From: Apoda limacodes
Lineage: Eukaryota > Arthropoda > Insecta > Lepidoptera > Limacodidae
Direction of reading: 5' to 3'
DNA: 64,000 bases
Assembly: GCA_946406115.1 (NCBI GenBank)
Contig: OX291544.1
Coordinates: 25,747,521-25,811,520, forward strand
The translations under genes and the position numbers were made by a program. The notes under the pieces were generated by a model, which ran no database searches, was not told where the DNA came from, and saw only the letters and a program-made list of their open reading frames with translations. Shown in pieces: positions 12,301 through 24,300 of this stretch; positions within the stretch are counted from its first letter, which is position 1; each line of letters opens with the position of its first letter.

Positions 12301-15300
12301 CCTGACTCACCTTCAATTTGTCGACGACATTATAATCACGGTAGAATCGCTGGAAGACCTAGGCACGATGCTCGGAGACCTTTGCAGAGTTTCCCAACAG
12401 GTTGGCCGTAAAATGAATATGGATGAAACTATGGTAATGTTCAATATCCATGTCGGGCATCAAAGAAGTCTAGTTATGTAGGTCCCCTCCGATTCTGAGG
12501 CTAAACGCCTCAAAGCGCCTAGCGCTTCCCCGTCCGCGTCCACCTCGGCAGCTAGCCCTAAGCCAGCCGCCATGGACCCCACCCCCGCCGCCACCTCTTC
12601 GCAGGCCGACTGTCCCACTTCGGGACGGAAGGAAAGAACTCCGCACCCTGTTCTCATCAAAGACAAAGGGGGCTGGCCAAACATCGCAAACGCGATGAAG
12701 GCCAAGCGTATCAATTATACGCACGCCCGCAACGATGCCGAACGCGGCATCAAAGTCAAGTCCCAACGCCAACAGATTTTCGAAATCTGACGGCTTTTCT
12801 AACGGCTCAAAGGTACGATTACCACACGTACTCGCTGGCCAATGAACGCGTTCTTACGGCCGTTATAAGGGGAGTCTCTAAGGAATTCTCCAGAGAAACC
12901 GTTAAGGACGACTTGATCGCCCAAGGCCTCCCAGTCAGGGAAGTACATCGTATGTACAACGGCCGTAACCGATCTGAATGCTACGACATGGTGCTCGTAG
13001 TACTAGATCTAACAAAAGAGGGCAAAGCTATCTTTAACATTAAAGATATCTGCAGCCTAAAAGGCATCCGGGTCGAGACTCCGCATAAGCGGTCGACTCC
13101 AGGACAATGCCACAGATGCCAGCTGTATGGCCACGCACAGCGCAACTGCACACGCAGACCGCGCTGCGTAAAATGTCTTCGCGATCACGCCACTCCGCAC
13201 TGTGATCGCAACCGCGATAACGCATCCGACCCGGTCGCTTGCGTACTCTGTAGGAGCGAAGGCCACCCTGCGAATTACCGCGGGTGCCCAAAAGCTCCCA
13301 AACAGAACCCGCGCAAACACAAGAAGGGTAAAATGCGCCCGTCTGCCCCCTGCCAACAGGCCCCGCTCTTGCCTGCTCCCCTCCCTGCCGTCAACGCCTG
13401 GAGCCGCCCTCCAGCGCTAGTCGACGCGACCAAGTCTAAAGAGACAGACAAACTTCTATCTGCACTCCCTGGGCCCGTCTCAGTTACGGGTACTCACAAC
13501 CCCGCCCCCCTCATGTTCCGGGACATCCCGCGTCCAGCGCCTATGCGAAGTGCTCCCGCACCTCTCGCGCAGATGCGCCTTGCCCCCCCGCTCACCTATC
13601 TCGCGCTGCCCCGCAACACCGCTCAGACGGCCGAGCAGCAGCATCTCAGCGTTCTCGCTGAGATTTCTAGGGCCCGAAGGCCGAAACCCAGCCTACTTTG
13701 AGGTCGTGTATGCCGAATACGTACAGATCCCCGATCTCCATCAAATGCTCAGCTTCATGGCTAAGCATCGCGAGTTCTTCGCCGCCCTCCGCAGGGTGGC
13801 CCCCAAACCTTAAAAACCAAAATGGATTGCACAACCGCGCGCGAAAAACCCCGGTCCGTCTCCTTAGGCTATTTTAACGCCAACGGTCTTCGAAACCAAA
13901 GGGCGCTATATGGGCTGAGGCTCCTTCAGAGTCAGATCAGAAAAAAAAAATGTAGGTCCAACTTTTAAAAAGAGCCGAACCGAGGAAGACGGCTTGGTTG
14001 GGCAGCGTTCGGGAAACTACGCAATTTCTTTTCGTCCAAAAAACCTCAGTGCCTAAAGACGAAAATCTACAATCAGTGTGTGTTACCAGAGATGACTTAT
14101 GAGACAGAAACGTGGTCTCTAACTGTTGGCTTTTTAAATAAGCTCAGAGTCGCTCAGAGAGGTATGACAAGAGCCAGAGGCGGCTCGTGACAATTTTTAA
14201 CGGGTGTTCACTAAAAAATCGTAAACAAAAGAGGATTTTTTTAAATGCTTACCTTTTATTCTATTCATAACTTAAACTAATTCGCCCATTTAGTTTTACA
14301 CACATTTTTCTGACCCTTTGTCTTTATTTCAAACTCAGTTACTAAAATCTTTTAGCACTGTTTAATGACATCACAATAATGACATGATTTTTTTGGTATA
14401 GTTAATTATTAGACAATAAACAAACTGTTTATGTAGATATGTATTTATTTAATTTGTAAAAAAAAACTCGAGCGCACAAATAAAACATTTGTTGTGTTCA
14501 TAGAGGAAACAAATACTGCGTGTTTTGATAGGAGCGGCAACATGGCGCCGCCGGCGCGGTGCCGTCGGCCCAAAGGCGGAAGTCAAGCTGGCAAAATAGC
14601 TAATTTTTCATACCAAATCTTCTGTGTCACGTGTGAGACTGTGTCTGAGTTTTAGTCTCTGTACTGAAATTCGTTTTATAGAAGCGCTCCACTTAGTGAC
14701 AGTCTCCTCAGTGCAATTCCATACTAAATCTTGAGTTAACTGTGTGTGTATAGAATGTTTTTGGTAAAATGCTATTTTTACATAAAGAGTAATAGATGTA
14801 TAATAATTATTTATTTTAAGTAAAATATAAAACATATTGTTTCTTCAGTAGATAATTATTTTGCTTGGTGTTTATTTGAGCGATTAAATTCGAATTCAGA
14901 AATGTCGTCGAAGAACCAAAATAACCGAAATAGCATAAACAGTTGGCAATCTGAAGTGGCAATGGGCAGGCCACATCGATCATCGAAACCGATAACCGAT
15001 GGGGAAGAAAGGTTCTCGAGAGGTGACGTCGAAGCGGAAGCCGCAGCGTGGGACGGCCTTCTATCAAGCACACAGATGACCTGGTTACAGCCATAGTAAG
15101 CCGATGTGCGCAGGTAACTCAGGAGCGGCCCTTGTGGAGACATATGGGGAAAGCCAGAAAGCAGTGGATATCTTTCGGCTGAAACGACGAACGACGACCA
15201 TAGTCTATAATGAAATACGTATTTATTATTATGTATTTGAGTACCTTTGGAGTGTGCGTGATTTAAGAAATTATTCGCAAGCAACAGCTAACAATATATA

Positions 15301-18300
15301 TATTTCTGAAATGTGCTGATTCAGCCCTTTCATTTGATATCTAACACATCATTATATTTTTATTATTTTAGTTCATGAGTGTGTCCTCTAGAGATCATCA
15401 TATTCAATTTAATGTGACGTCACATAGCCTATTACCAGCGGACAGTTAAGATGCTTCCAATGATACCTCATTTGTCAAATTATGATAAGTAGTTTAGAAG
15501 TTATGAGGGAACAGATGAACATACATACGAAAATCATAACCTTACTTTTGCTTTGCCGTAGTCTGGTAAAAAGAGGGTGTTTCCCATATCATGATTGTGT
15601 GTTTCCAGCTCCTGTAAACCCCTTCTTTAAATTTAACTGAAATACTACAGCCACTTTTAATTCGTAGGTTATTAATAAATGCACCAAGCATTTATTGAGC
15701 TTACACTTAAGACGTTAAATAAAATCAGAATAATTTAGGTTAAATAAAACTGCTCATAAAAGAAAATATATTGTAAAATGTTAAGATTGTATCCTGAAAT
15801 TCCTAAAACCTCAAGGGATCAATTCTCACATTTTCTCTTTATTTAAATATGTGTAGTTTGTTATCTTACCAAACCTCGTTTTGGAAGATTTCGTCTTTAC
15901 GAACTGGCATTAAGGATCACATATTGCACTGGCAAAAGAATTTTTATGGGAGCCGCAATCTCGGTGGTTATAACTAGGTCAACAGGTTCGCACTCAAAAA
16001 TAGCTTTTATACCAATCAAATAAAATCTTTTTTACAATAATCTTTGTAAACGCAAAATGCATTACAGTGAAGATTTTGCTAAAAAAAATTATAGAGACTG
16101 CTCTAACGCACTTAAGCTGTGACAGGGTCGTACTTTTTTATGGAGGTATGAATAAATTCAATTGGGAAGGAACCTTTTCGCAGGCGAAAAGTGAATTCAG
16201 GGGAGCTGCGGTATTTAAAGTTACTTTCAGCAAAATTAGGAGATTATATTTCTGTCGCATGAATTGTGTTACTGTATATTACACCATTGCCTTCGATTCT
16301 GAACTCAACTATAATAAACAGGGTTTACTTTAAACATAATGTAGTGACATGTATTTCTATTTTTAATATATATAGTGTCTATGTTTATGTATTCGTTTTT
16401 AACCTAGTTTCTAATTTTTTTTTACTTTGTTGTAGTTGCCTTTTCCACTTATTTTGTAAACTGTTCTTTCTTAGGGTATATGGGAAGAAATCTATAGCAG
16501 AGATACGTACCCCTGTTGTACTCTTTTTCCTTATGTATATTTGTTATTATATTATAAAGAAATAAAATAAATAAATAAAAATAATATGTATGTTTTAAAC
16601 ACGATAAACAGGTTACTATTCATTTGATTGCTTGTGTACTTTACTCATCTTTACTGGTATCAATCTAATGCCAGATACCTATAATACTTCTTGAAACCCA
16701 ATCAGCACAGCACAAACGTGAGTACCAATTCTTATCTCAACTCAATTAATTATTTTCGCTTGTAAACGGAAAATTATAAGGCGCGGTGTGAAATTTGCCA
16801 CAACCACTACAAATATGGTAAATAAGAAAAAAAACCCATACTTATTATGAATGCGATAAAGGTTCATTCGATTTTTTGAATACTTAGCCAGCTAACTTGA
16901 AAATACTAGGTAACAGTGAACGGTATTATGAAGTAAATAAAAGTTCCCAAAAACAAATATTTTAAGCCAAGCGTCACTTTGTAAAAAGCCCAGTAGGCAA
17001 ACATCGCACCGCCGATACATAGAATTTTTTAAATTGATTTCAGTAAGAATTCTCACAAGTACATACATTTATAACAGTTCCATTGTCTAGCTTGACCTCC
17101 ACCGGTGTGGTCATAGCGACCACGGCCACTGACAAGTTGACCCGGAGCGCGTAAACGTTGAAGAAACCAAAGAACGCCAGCAGAGCGACCACCAGCCGCC
17201 GCTTGCGCCAGAAATACCAAGTCTTCTGCTGCTTTGGCGCCTTTTCTCTGTAACAATCAAGTCAATTTTAATATACAAACTAATATATATGTGTTTATGA
17301 AAGTCTGTTTGTTATTGCTTAGCGGAGAATTTTACTGAGCTGATTATAAGTGTAGAGATAGAGAGAAGGGACGTAGAAGACATAAGCTACTCTTTATCCC
17401 GGCAAATTCGAAAGTTTCAGCAGGAATAACTTCACGTGGATACTACAGCTAGTATAGGTTGGTATAGCAAACTTACTTAATATAATCAAGTAGTCTCCTT
17501 AGGGATCCGACGCCAATAACCGATAATCGAATTGAGCGCAGACGGGTCCGCGGGCAAATGTAAGTTTCTTATATTATTTACATATACGGGTGAATTCATA
17601 ACTTTTACTGACTTCAAAGAAGGCAGAGGCTATCTGAGTGAAAACCATTGGGCATTTATTTTTCGAAATGAACTGCACGAAAATTTTTGAAGTGAAAACT
17701 TCTTAAGCGGCGTTGTGCACTTTTTTTGGTATGAGTAAAAAATGATAAACTCGCGTCAGGTCACGTGTCCTAATCGTGGAAATTCGTAAGACGGAAACCG
17801 TAATGCCACGCCTATTATAATTTTTATTTTTAGTATTCGCGATTATGAGTAGTACAGGGAGGTTGGATATGGAATTTTAATTCTATGACAGATTGCGATG
17901 TCAAATATACTAAGTCAAAAAAGTAAATAAACAAACATTATTATTTCTTGACAATGTCAAAGACATGTCTTGTGACATATTTGAGTGTTAAGCGCGAATC
18001 GTGTGTAAAGGTTTTCACTTCTGCCGGCACTCCCGGAGTGCAACTCGTTTTTTTTTGAAGCGTTTCCAGTGCAGGTCTCTTAATATGTTTGCACAAAAAG
18101 ACAATTGGCACAAAGAGAAAATTAACAAGAAAATTAGAAAGGGCACGTAAGCCATATACAAAAGTATATTTCAAAGTAAACAGCTCAACGTGTTATCTAA
18201 GGTAACCAACCAAGTATCTTTATAAACAAAAATATAGTAACAATATATTTTATTTAAATGGATGGATTAATTTGGCCTTATAACAAATAAGTAAGTTGAA

Positions 18301-21300
18301 ATAAGTGTACTTACATACATAAATAAATGGAAGGGATATAAAAAAAAACTAGTCGCATAGTAATGTCCTGCCATCCATCACGGGATGAACTTATGGATCG
18401 CCAAGAATGAAGGGGAATCGTGACAAAAAGTATCGGAACCAAAGAGGTTATATTCTGTATATTTGGTTATAACTTAATAAGTTAGGGGCTTAACAATAAA
18501 GTGTGTGCCTTTATATAAACTAGAAATCCGCTTTGACTAACAATTTGAAACTGAATAAAATGTGTACACAATTTTTCTTTCAATACCACTGCGGTGGCAA
18601 ACATGTTCACGGTCCGATTGATGGTAAGCAGTCACCGTAGCCTATGGACGCTTGCGACACCAGGGGTATCACTCGTGCGTTGCTGACCCTTCAAAAATCT
18701 AATAACTTCTTTTTGAAGAACCCCAAAACAAGCAAACCAAGCGTTCGCGGGAGGAAGTTTTTCTGAACCGCACTATACGCGACCATTAACATACAAAAAA
18801 ATTAAAATCAACCACTTTTTCACAAAAGAATAACTGAGCCAAGTTTAGTATCCTTACAAAACTTCCCTCACTATAAAATTAATTTCATATAAATTGGATA
18901 AAAAAAAGACCAAAAGCAAAAATTTAAACCTCATCAACGAAATTAAACGTTATATTTTGACAATTAATGTTTTAAATAAAATTCATAAAATTCTAATCTA
19001 AATTTTAAAATAAAACAATTTGGCAAAATACAAGGCAAAATAATTTGGACAGTTTGTTAGTAATAAAACAAATTAACTTTAAAATTCCCGAGCAACTTTC
19101 ACCATTTCAGCGAAAATTTCCAGATGCAACAAATTTTAAAACGAAAAAGTTTTGTTAATTGACCTGTTTTACAAGCAAGATTAACAAAATAACCTTTGTT
19201 TATTCAATACTTTTGCCTGCGTTTATGGCCGCGTAGAATTTATTCATCACCGTGGGATAGATATTTCAGGAAAGGAACTCTTTCAACACCACTATCCCAT
19301 CCCATGGAATAACACTTCTCTATATCAATTCTATCATTCTTCGTAATTTAGCTATCCCTTTAAAAAATCGGTTAAATTCTTTGTTATCTTACCACGTGGC
19401 AAGCAAATTAACAAATGGATATTTTTCCCAGTGGGAATTAACAATCGAGATCGATTCCTACAGTTACCGCTGATCCAAATATCAAGTCAGTTAGATTCTC
19501 CTTTACGACTCCATATAAGTACCCCGACGAAAAAAATAATCCCGTGGGACTTCTCGATCAGGAAAATAAATGAATAAATAATTTGAGATACAACACACAC
19601 AGCGCCCTTCCGCTCCCAAACTAAAGCTTGTACTATGCACACCGGGCAACCGATACAAATAGGTACATATATCGCCCTACAAAGTTTGGTTTTTTTTCTA
19701 AATACGTACATAGACAATACATGTTCATAGAACACGCTCAGACTCAAGGAAAACTCAAATGTTCATCACATCAAATGTTTTTCCTCGGAATCGAACCCAC
19801 ATCAGTTCAGCATGCAGGCCATATCAGCCACCACTAAATAAATGTTCTTTCCAGTCCCTTTTTTATCCCTGTGCTAGTCAGGTCACCTGTAGCTCCGTTG
19901 CTACTATTGGCCTTTTTCTTCCGACTTGAAAAAAAGTAAAATAGGTTACTATACAAATGTTTACTTTTGTAGGCGATGCTGTTTAGTAATAAAATCGTAC
20001 TCTTCTATTACTAAACATCAACAAAGACAGCGAATAAACGACTGATCGAATTTCGACGGAGAGAGAGACAGATAATTATATGTAGTCACATGATAGATGA
20101 GAAAGGCGGAGGACCGGGTGTGGTGGCGTTCATTAGGAAAGTTGGACTGTTATAGGCTTATTGGTGATTTATTGTATCAGTCAGACGATGTCCTAGATTA
20201 ACATGTAGTACCTATCCCAATAGTGGGTTCCAATGGCAATAGGTTTTTCCAGCAAGTCATATTTGAAAGTAAATGCCTAAATATTGTTATTTTGCCTTTA
20301 TGGTGAAAGTTAACATTGACGTGTTAACTTTTGGAAAATTATACCCTAGAGGGCAAACTAATCTTTTTTCTTTTCAAAAGTCCGTGCGGAAAAAGTCGCG
20401 GGTGTAAGCTATTTGTTTATAAATGACAACTATTAGTCATTGACAAGTTACCTTATTAAGTATGCCAACAGTGGTTACTTAACAGATACACAGTTTTATT
20501 CATTTTAAAGTAGGAAATGTTAATTTAAGCACCGTAAAAGCAGAACGGGTTTTTGTCGTTTAAAAGCTTTAATTTGGCAGCTTAATTGAAAAGCAATATC
20601 TCTATATCGTTCACTGATAACAAAGTGATAGCAAAAATCAATAAAGTCGGTTCGAGTATCTACTGCATATAGACAATCATTTGCAATAAAGATTGTATTA
20701 ACTTTTTCGTAGATATATTTTTATTATTTAAAATCATTCTCCTTTCATCACCAGCCCGTAATCGTCCACTGGCTGGATATAGGATTTTGCCCATTTGTGC
20801 GCCCATCCCTCCAATTAGTAAAAGGAAAAGTCATGCAATGACGAATTTTGCGACACAGAATATGGCTTCCCCACTGCCACCTTCAGCCTGCCGACTCTTC
20901 GAGCTATGTAGCTTCCACCATAGCTGGCAGCATATATTAGAACCGCTGTAGGTGTATATGATATAGGACTAACTTTGATATAGAGGTAAACCAAAGAATA
21001 CCACTATACCAGCTTTTCGCGAAGTTTCTCTACTTGAAAAGGTCTGAAAACCGTAACCTGAAGTGTCAATTGGCATGCTACATAACTGGCAAAACTGATG
21101 AACGATGGGGTATGAAGGTTCTAGAGTGTTGACCCCGATATGAAAATCGCAGTGTTGAACAGCCACCTACTTATGCACGGTACAGTCATACACAATGCAC
21201 ATTTTATTAGTCGAAGGTCTTGGCAGAAGGCTGGAACGCAATATAAATAAATGAGAAAATGTCGGAAACAGGTGTTAGCGCGTTTGCATGTAGGTATGCA

Positions 21301-24300
21301 TGCAAATTAGTTACATAAAACCCTGGCTTTGTAAAAACGGCAAGAAATAAGGCTGGAGACCTTGAAAGTACAGAGTTCGAAATTGTATATAAATATGTCG
21401 GTGTTGCTACATAGGTACGCGACCGCAATAATACTCAAAGTGAATTGTATTGTTTTAATACAAGGCGTTCAGAATCGATTACATGCCAATATGCTAAATA
21501 TATCAAACTGTGTGACTACCCATTCTCCTACACATAATAGTGCATTATTCAAAAACACATATGTATTCTAAAGCACGCAGATTTTATTATATAAAAATAA
21601 TGTATATGTGTGTTTGTATAATGAGATCGCTTTTATTAAAAATAATGTATATGTGTGTATTAAAAACGACACCGTTTTAATCAGCGTAGAGGGTAACCAG
21701 TGGCTGGATACACCCAATTAATAATGCTTTTGCTCTGGTCTAAAGTGGCTTTAAATAAAGTCCTATCAAAAATCGCAAATACCCAGCTTTAGGGTAATAA
21801 CTGGTAAAATGAATAACAAGGAATAGAATAATATATTTCCTTTACCAGTTTTTGAGGAAATATAGTAGATATAAGTAAGTCTAGATAAGACAGAATACCT
21901 TATCTATAGGATTAACGTAAAGGGCACTAGCAATATTATTAATAATTTTTAGAAGAAAACACTAAGAGTAAAGGAGCCATCTTCAATCTTATAAATCTAA
22001 AGCTGTATGTAAGATTACACTTTTGTTTTATAAAAAAAAAAACTGGTTTGACTGCTGAACTCTAACAAGAGACTAAGTTGAAGTATATTACACAAACCGT
22101 CTAATGTAAGTACGAAAATTATTACATAGTTTTTCCTTTTTACGGAAAAAGTGTTGGCAATCGAAGCATCGCATAGCATACCGAGTCAAGGACCAAAGGC
22201 GAACCTTGTCTAATGTCGAGCCTCAGTAATGTGTTTTAATAACAGGGACCAGAACCTATATGAAGCATGTACTAACTTAATTACATCCAGTATGTCGACT
22301 CTTATATTTCCTTTCTGTTTAGTTTAGTGGTAACTTGATTTGAATATTGATTGGGACTCTTCAGAGCTAGTCGAGCCTTTTTAATGAGTGCACGCAGTAA
22401 ACTATTCATGTGTTTCAAGGGTACAAACTATTGTTAAATAAGAATTACTAATTCTAAGTAAAGTAGATAAATGTAATAAATAGTGAACAAGTGACAAACC
22501 AGACTTTGATTAAGTCCTAATAATCCTTTAGACGAACAGTATTTGTTAGGCAAGAGGTCGCTACATAATAAGGAAAATTTTGCTCACTTTAGAATTAAAG
22601 TGTAGGTTCTCAAACTGAAATTACGCAGTTAGAATAATATTTACATAAAACCTACATTAATAGTCCACTCTGACTGTACTAGGCCTAGTAAATTGCCACC
22701 GCTACCTGTGTTTACTCACCAAAGCCGGGCCTTGGAACACTTTCAACTTCTTCCTTGTGTCAAGGTCATAACGGTATTTTTTTAATGGCCTAAATCAAAA
22801 AACTATCTCATAGGATTATTGTATTAGTTTAATGTTAACAGTCAAGTTATAAAATCTGTAAGAAGGTACCTACGGTTGAAAAAAAATTAAAAAAAAAGTA
22901 GAAAAAAAAAATTTTCAAAAAAAAAAAAATAAAAAAAAAAACCACCGGGTACAACGATTGAGACACCAGTCGCCGTCGATCACGTTTGGGGCCGTCCATT
23001 AATCACGTGATGTTTTTTTTAGCATTTTTAACCCCCCCTCCCCCTTGGTGATACGTGGTGAGGTTTAAGACTACCCCCCACCCCCACTCAAAATCACGTG
23101 TATTTTTTAGTCCTTACAAAAAATCTTACAATTTTTAGAATTTTGACGAAAAAATAAATACACATGATAATCTTACTACACCCCCCCTCCCCCCTTGTGA
23201 TATTTCGTGATTTTAGTCGGACCCCCTCCCCCCCTCTTTCGAACCTCACGTGATTAATGGACGGCCCCTTTGTGGGATGGAATACCATTGGTGAAACGTA
23301 ACGATGCTAGTAACGCATTGCTTACTGTTCACTACTTACATGTTCGTAACATCTCTTACCGCCCTTTTAAAGATAAGTGTCGTGATGGTCGTGATTACCT
23401 AAATTTTTGAAGTGAAAACTTCTTTAGCGGCGTTGTGCACTTTTTTTGGTATGGGTAAAAAATGATAAACTCGCGCCAGGTCACGTGTCCTGATCGTGAA
23501 AATTCGTAAGACGGATGGAGAGTAGACAGCTGGCGCGGCGTAGGAGAGGGAGTATCCCCCTCTCTTTCTACGGCGCAGCGAAAATGTATGCCTGCGCCTG
23601 CTGTTTCGTTTAGGCGGCGCAGGGCGCTTGCGCGAATGGTCGTGTTTATGTTACAGCGTGCTACGCGCATCCATGGATGGTGACAGCTGATGGCTTGACC
23701 GTCTGTGTAGTGCCCATACTGCTGTGTATTCGTAAAATTCGTGTATATAAAGTGTTTAAAATATGGAAATTGAACAAAGTGCATCTTTGTCTTTGTAAAA
23801 TACGGAAACCGTAATGCCACGCCTATTATAATTTTTGATGTCAAATATACTATGTCAAAAAAGTTAATAAACAAACATTATTATTTCTCGACAATGTCAA
23901 AGACATGTCTTGTGACATATTTGAGTGTTAAGCGCGAATCGTGTGTAAAGGTTTTCACTTCTGCCGGCACTCCCGGAGTGCAACTCATTTTTTTATATTG
24001 CATCACCTACCTTTTACTGCTAATTTTTAAGATCAATGTTTTCTTTACCCAAAGGTCGCCTGGCAGAGATCGCTCTTAAGCGATAAGGCCGCCTTATTGT
24101 GTGTTTTCCAATATAATGTGATAAATGTAATTAGTTTTAAGTAAATTTTTGGTGTGCAATAAAGAATACATCTATCTATCTATATCGAAGTCACATATCT
24201 ACTAAAACCAAGTACGTGTCGGGGGCCACGCGCAATTTCAACATCCATAAAAAAACATTTTGATGGCAGAGAAGAGACTTGACAAAAATAAGCACTCTCA

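Larger units (their letters stand above)
12486..13949 (+). mobile_element. Jockey-type retroelement insertion: Gag region plus A-tail
   Basis: This GC-rich block (the surroundings are strongly AT-rich) is bounded by perfect 10-bp direct repeats ATGTAGGTCC at 12476-12485 and 13950-13959 and ends in a run of about ten A. It carries a Gag-like ORF1 (one frameshift) and only the first 35-40 codons of ORF2, from ATG 13821 through [13 protein letters not shown], the usual opening of the endonuclease domain. No reverse transcriptase is present. The frame is open right from the left junction without an upstream Met, so the 5' end is probably truncated too. Confidence 0.88.
11695..15190 (+). pseudogene. 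Decayed RTE-type LINE, interrupted twice
   Basis: Three blocks on one strand, in the order of an RTE ORF2, form this relic. Block 1 (about 11695-12485) has 5' sequence, the endonuclease start [20 protein letters not shown] then [11 protein letters not shown] and a stop, and later the polymerase core [24 protein letters not shown] replaces the usual F/YADD. Block 2 (13950-14195) has [20 protein letters not shown] and [16 protein letters not shown]. Block 3 (about 14880-15190) has [19 protein letters not shown] and the end of the protein. Stops and frameshifts occur throughout. The breaks are a jockey-type insertion with a target duplication (12486-13949) and an unassigned stretch (14196-14879). 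It lies in SLC17 intron 2. Confidence 0.85.

Noticed and set aside
12470..13356. Several minus-strand frames of 83-100 codons
   Set aside because: They are shadows of the GC-rich Gag coding sequence on the plus strand.
14856..15284. 142-codon minus-strand open frame
   Set aside because: It is antisense to the RTE ORF2 end (plus strand reads [19 protein letters not shown]) and has no domain.
23395..23874. 159-codon minus-strand frame, with a 161-codon relative at 35096-35581
   Set aside because: The shared part lies in a repeat, the two diverge after a 4-nt indel, and copy A of the repeat lacks the segment. No family resemblance, so not called coding.
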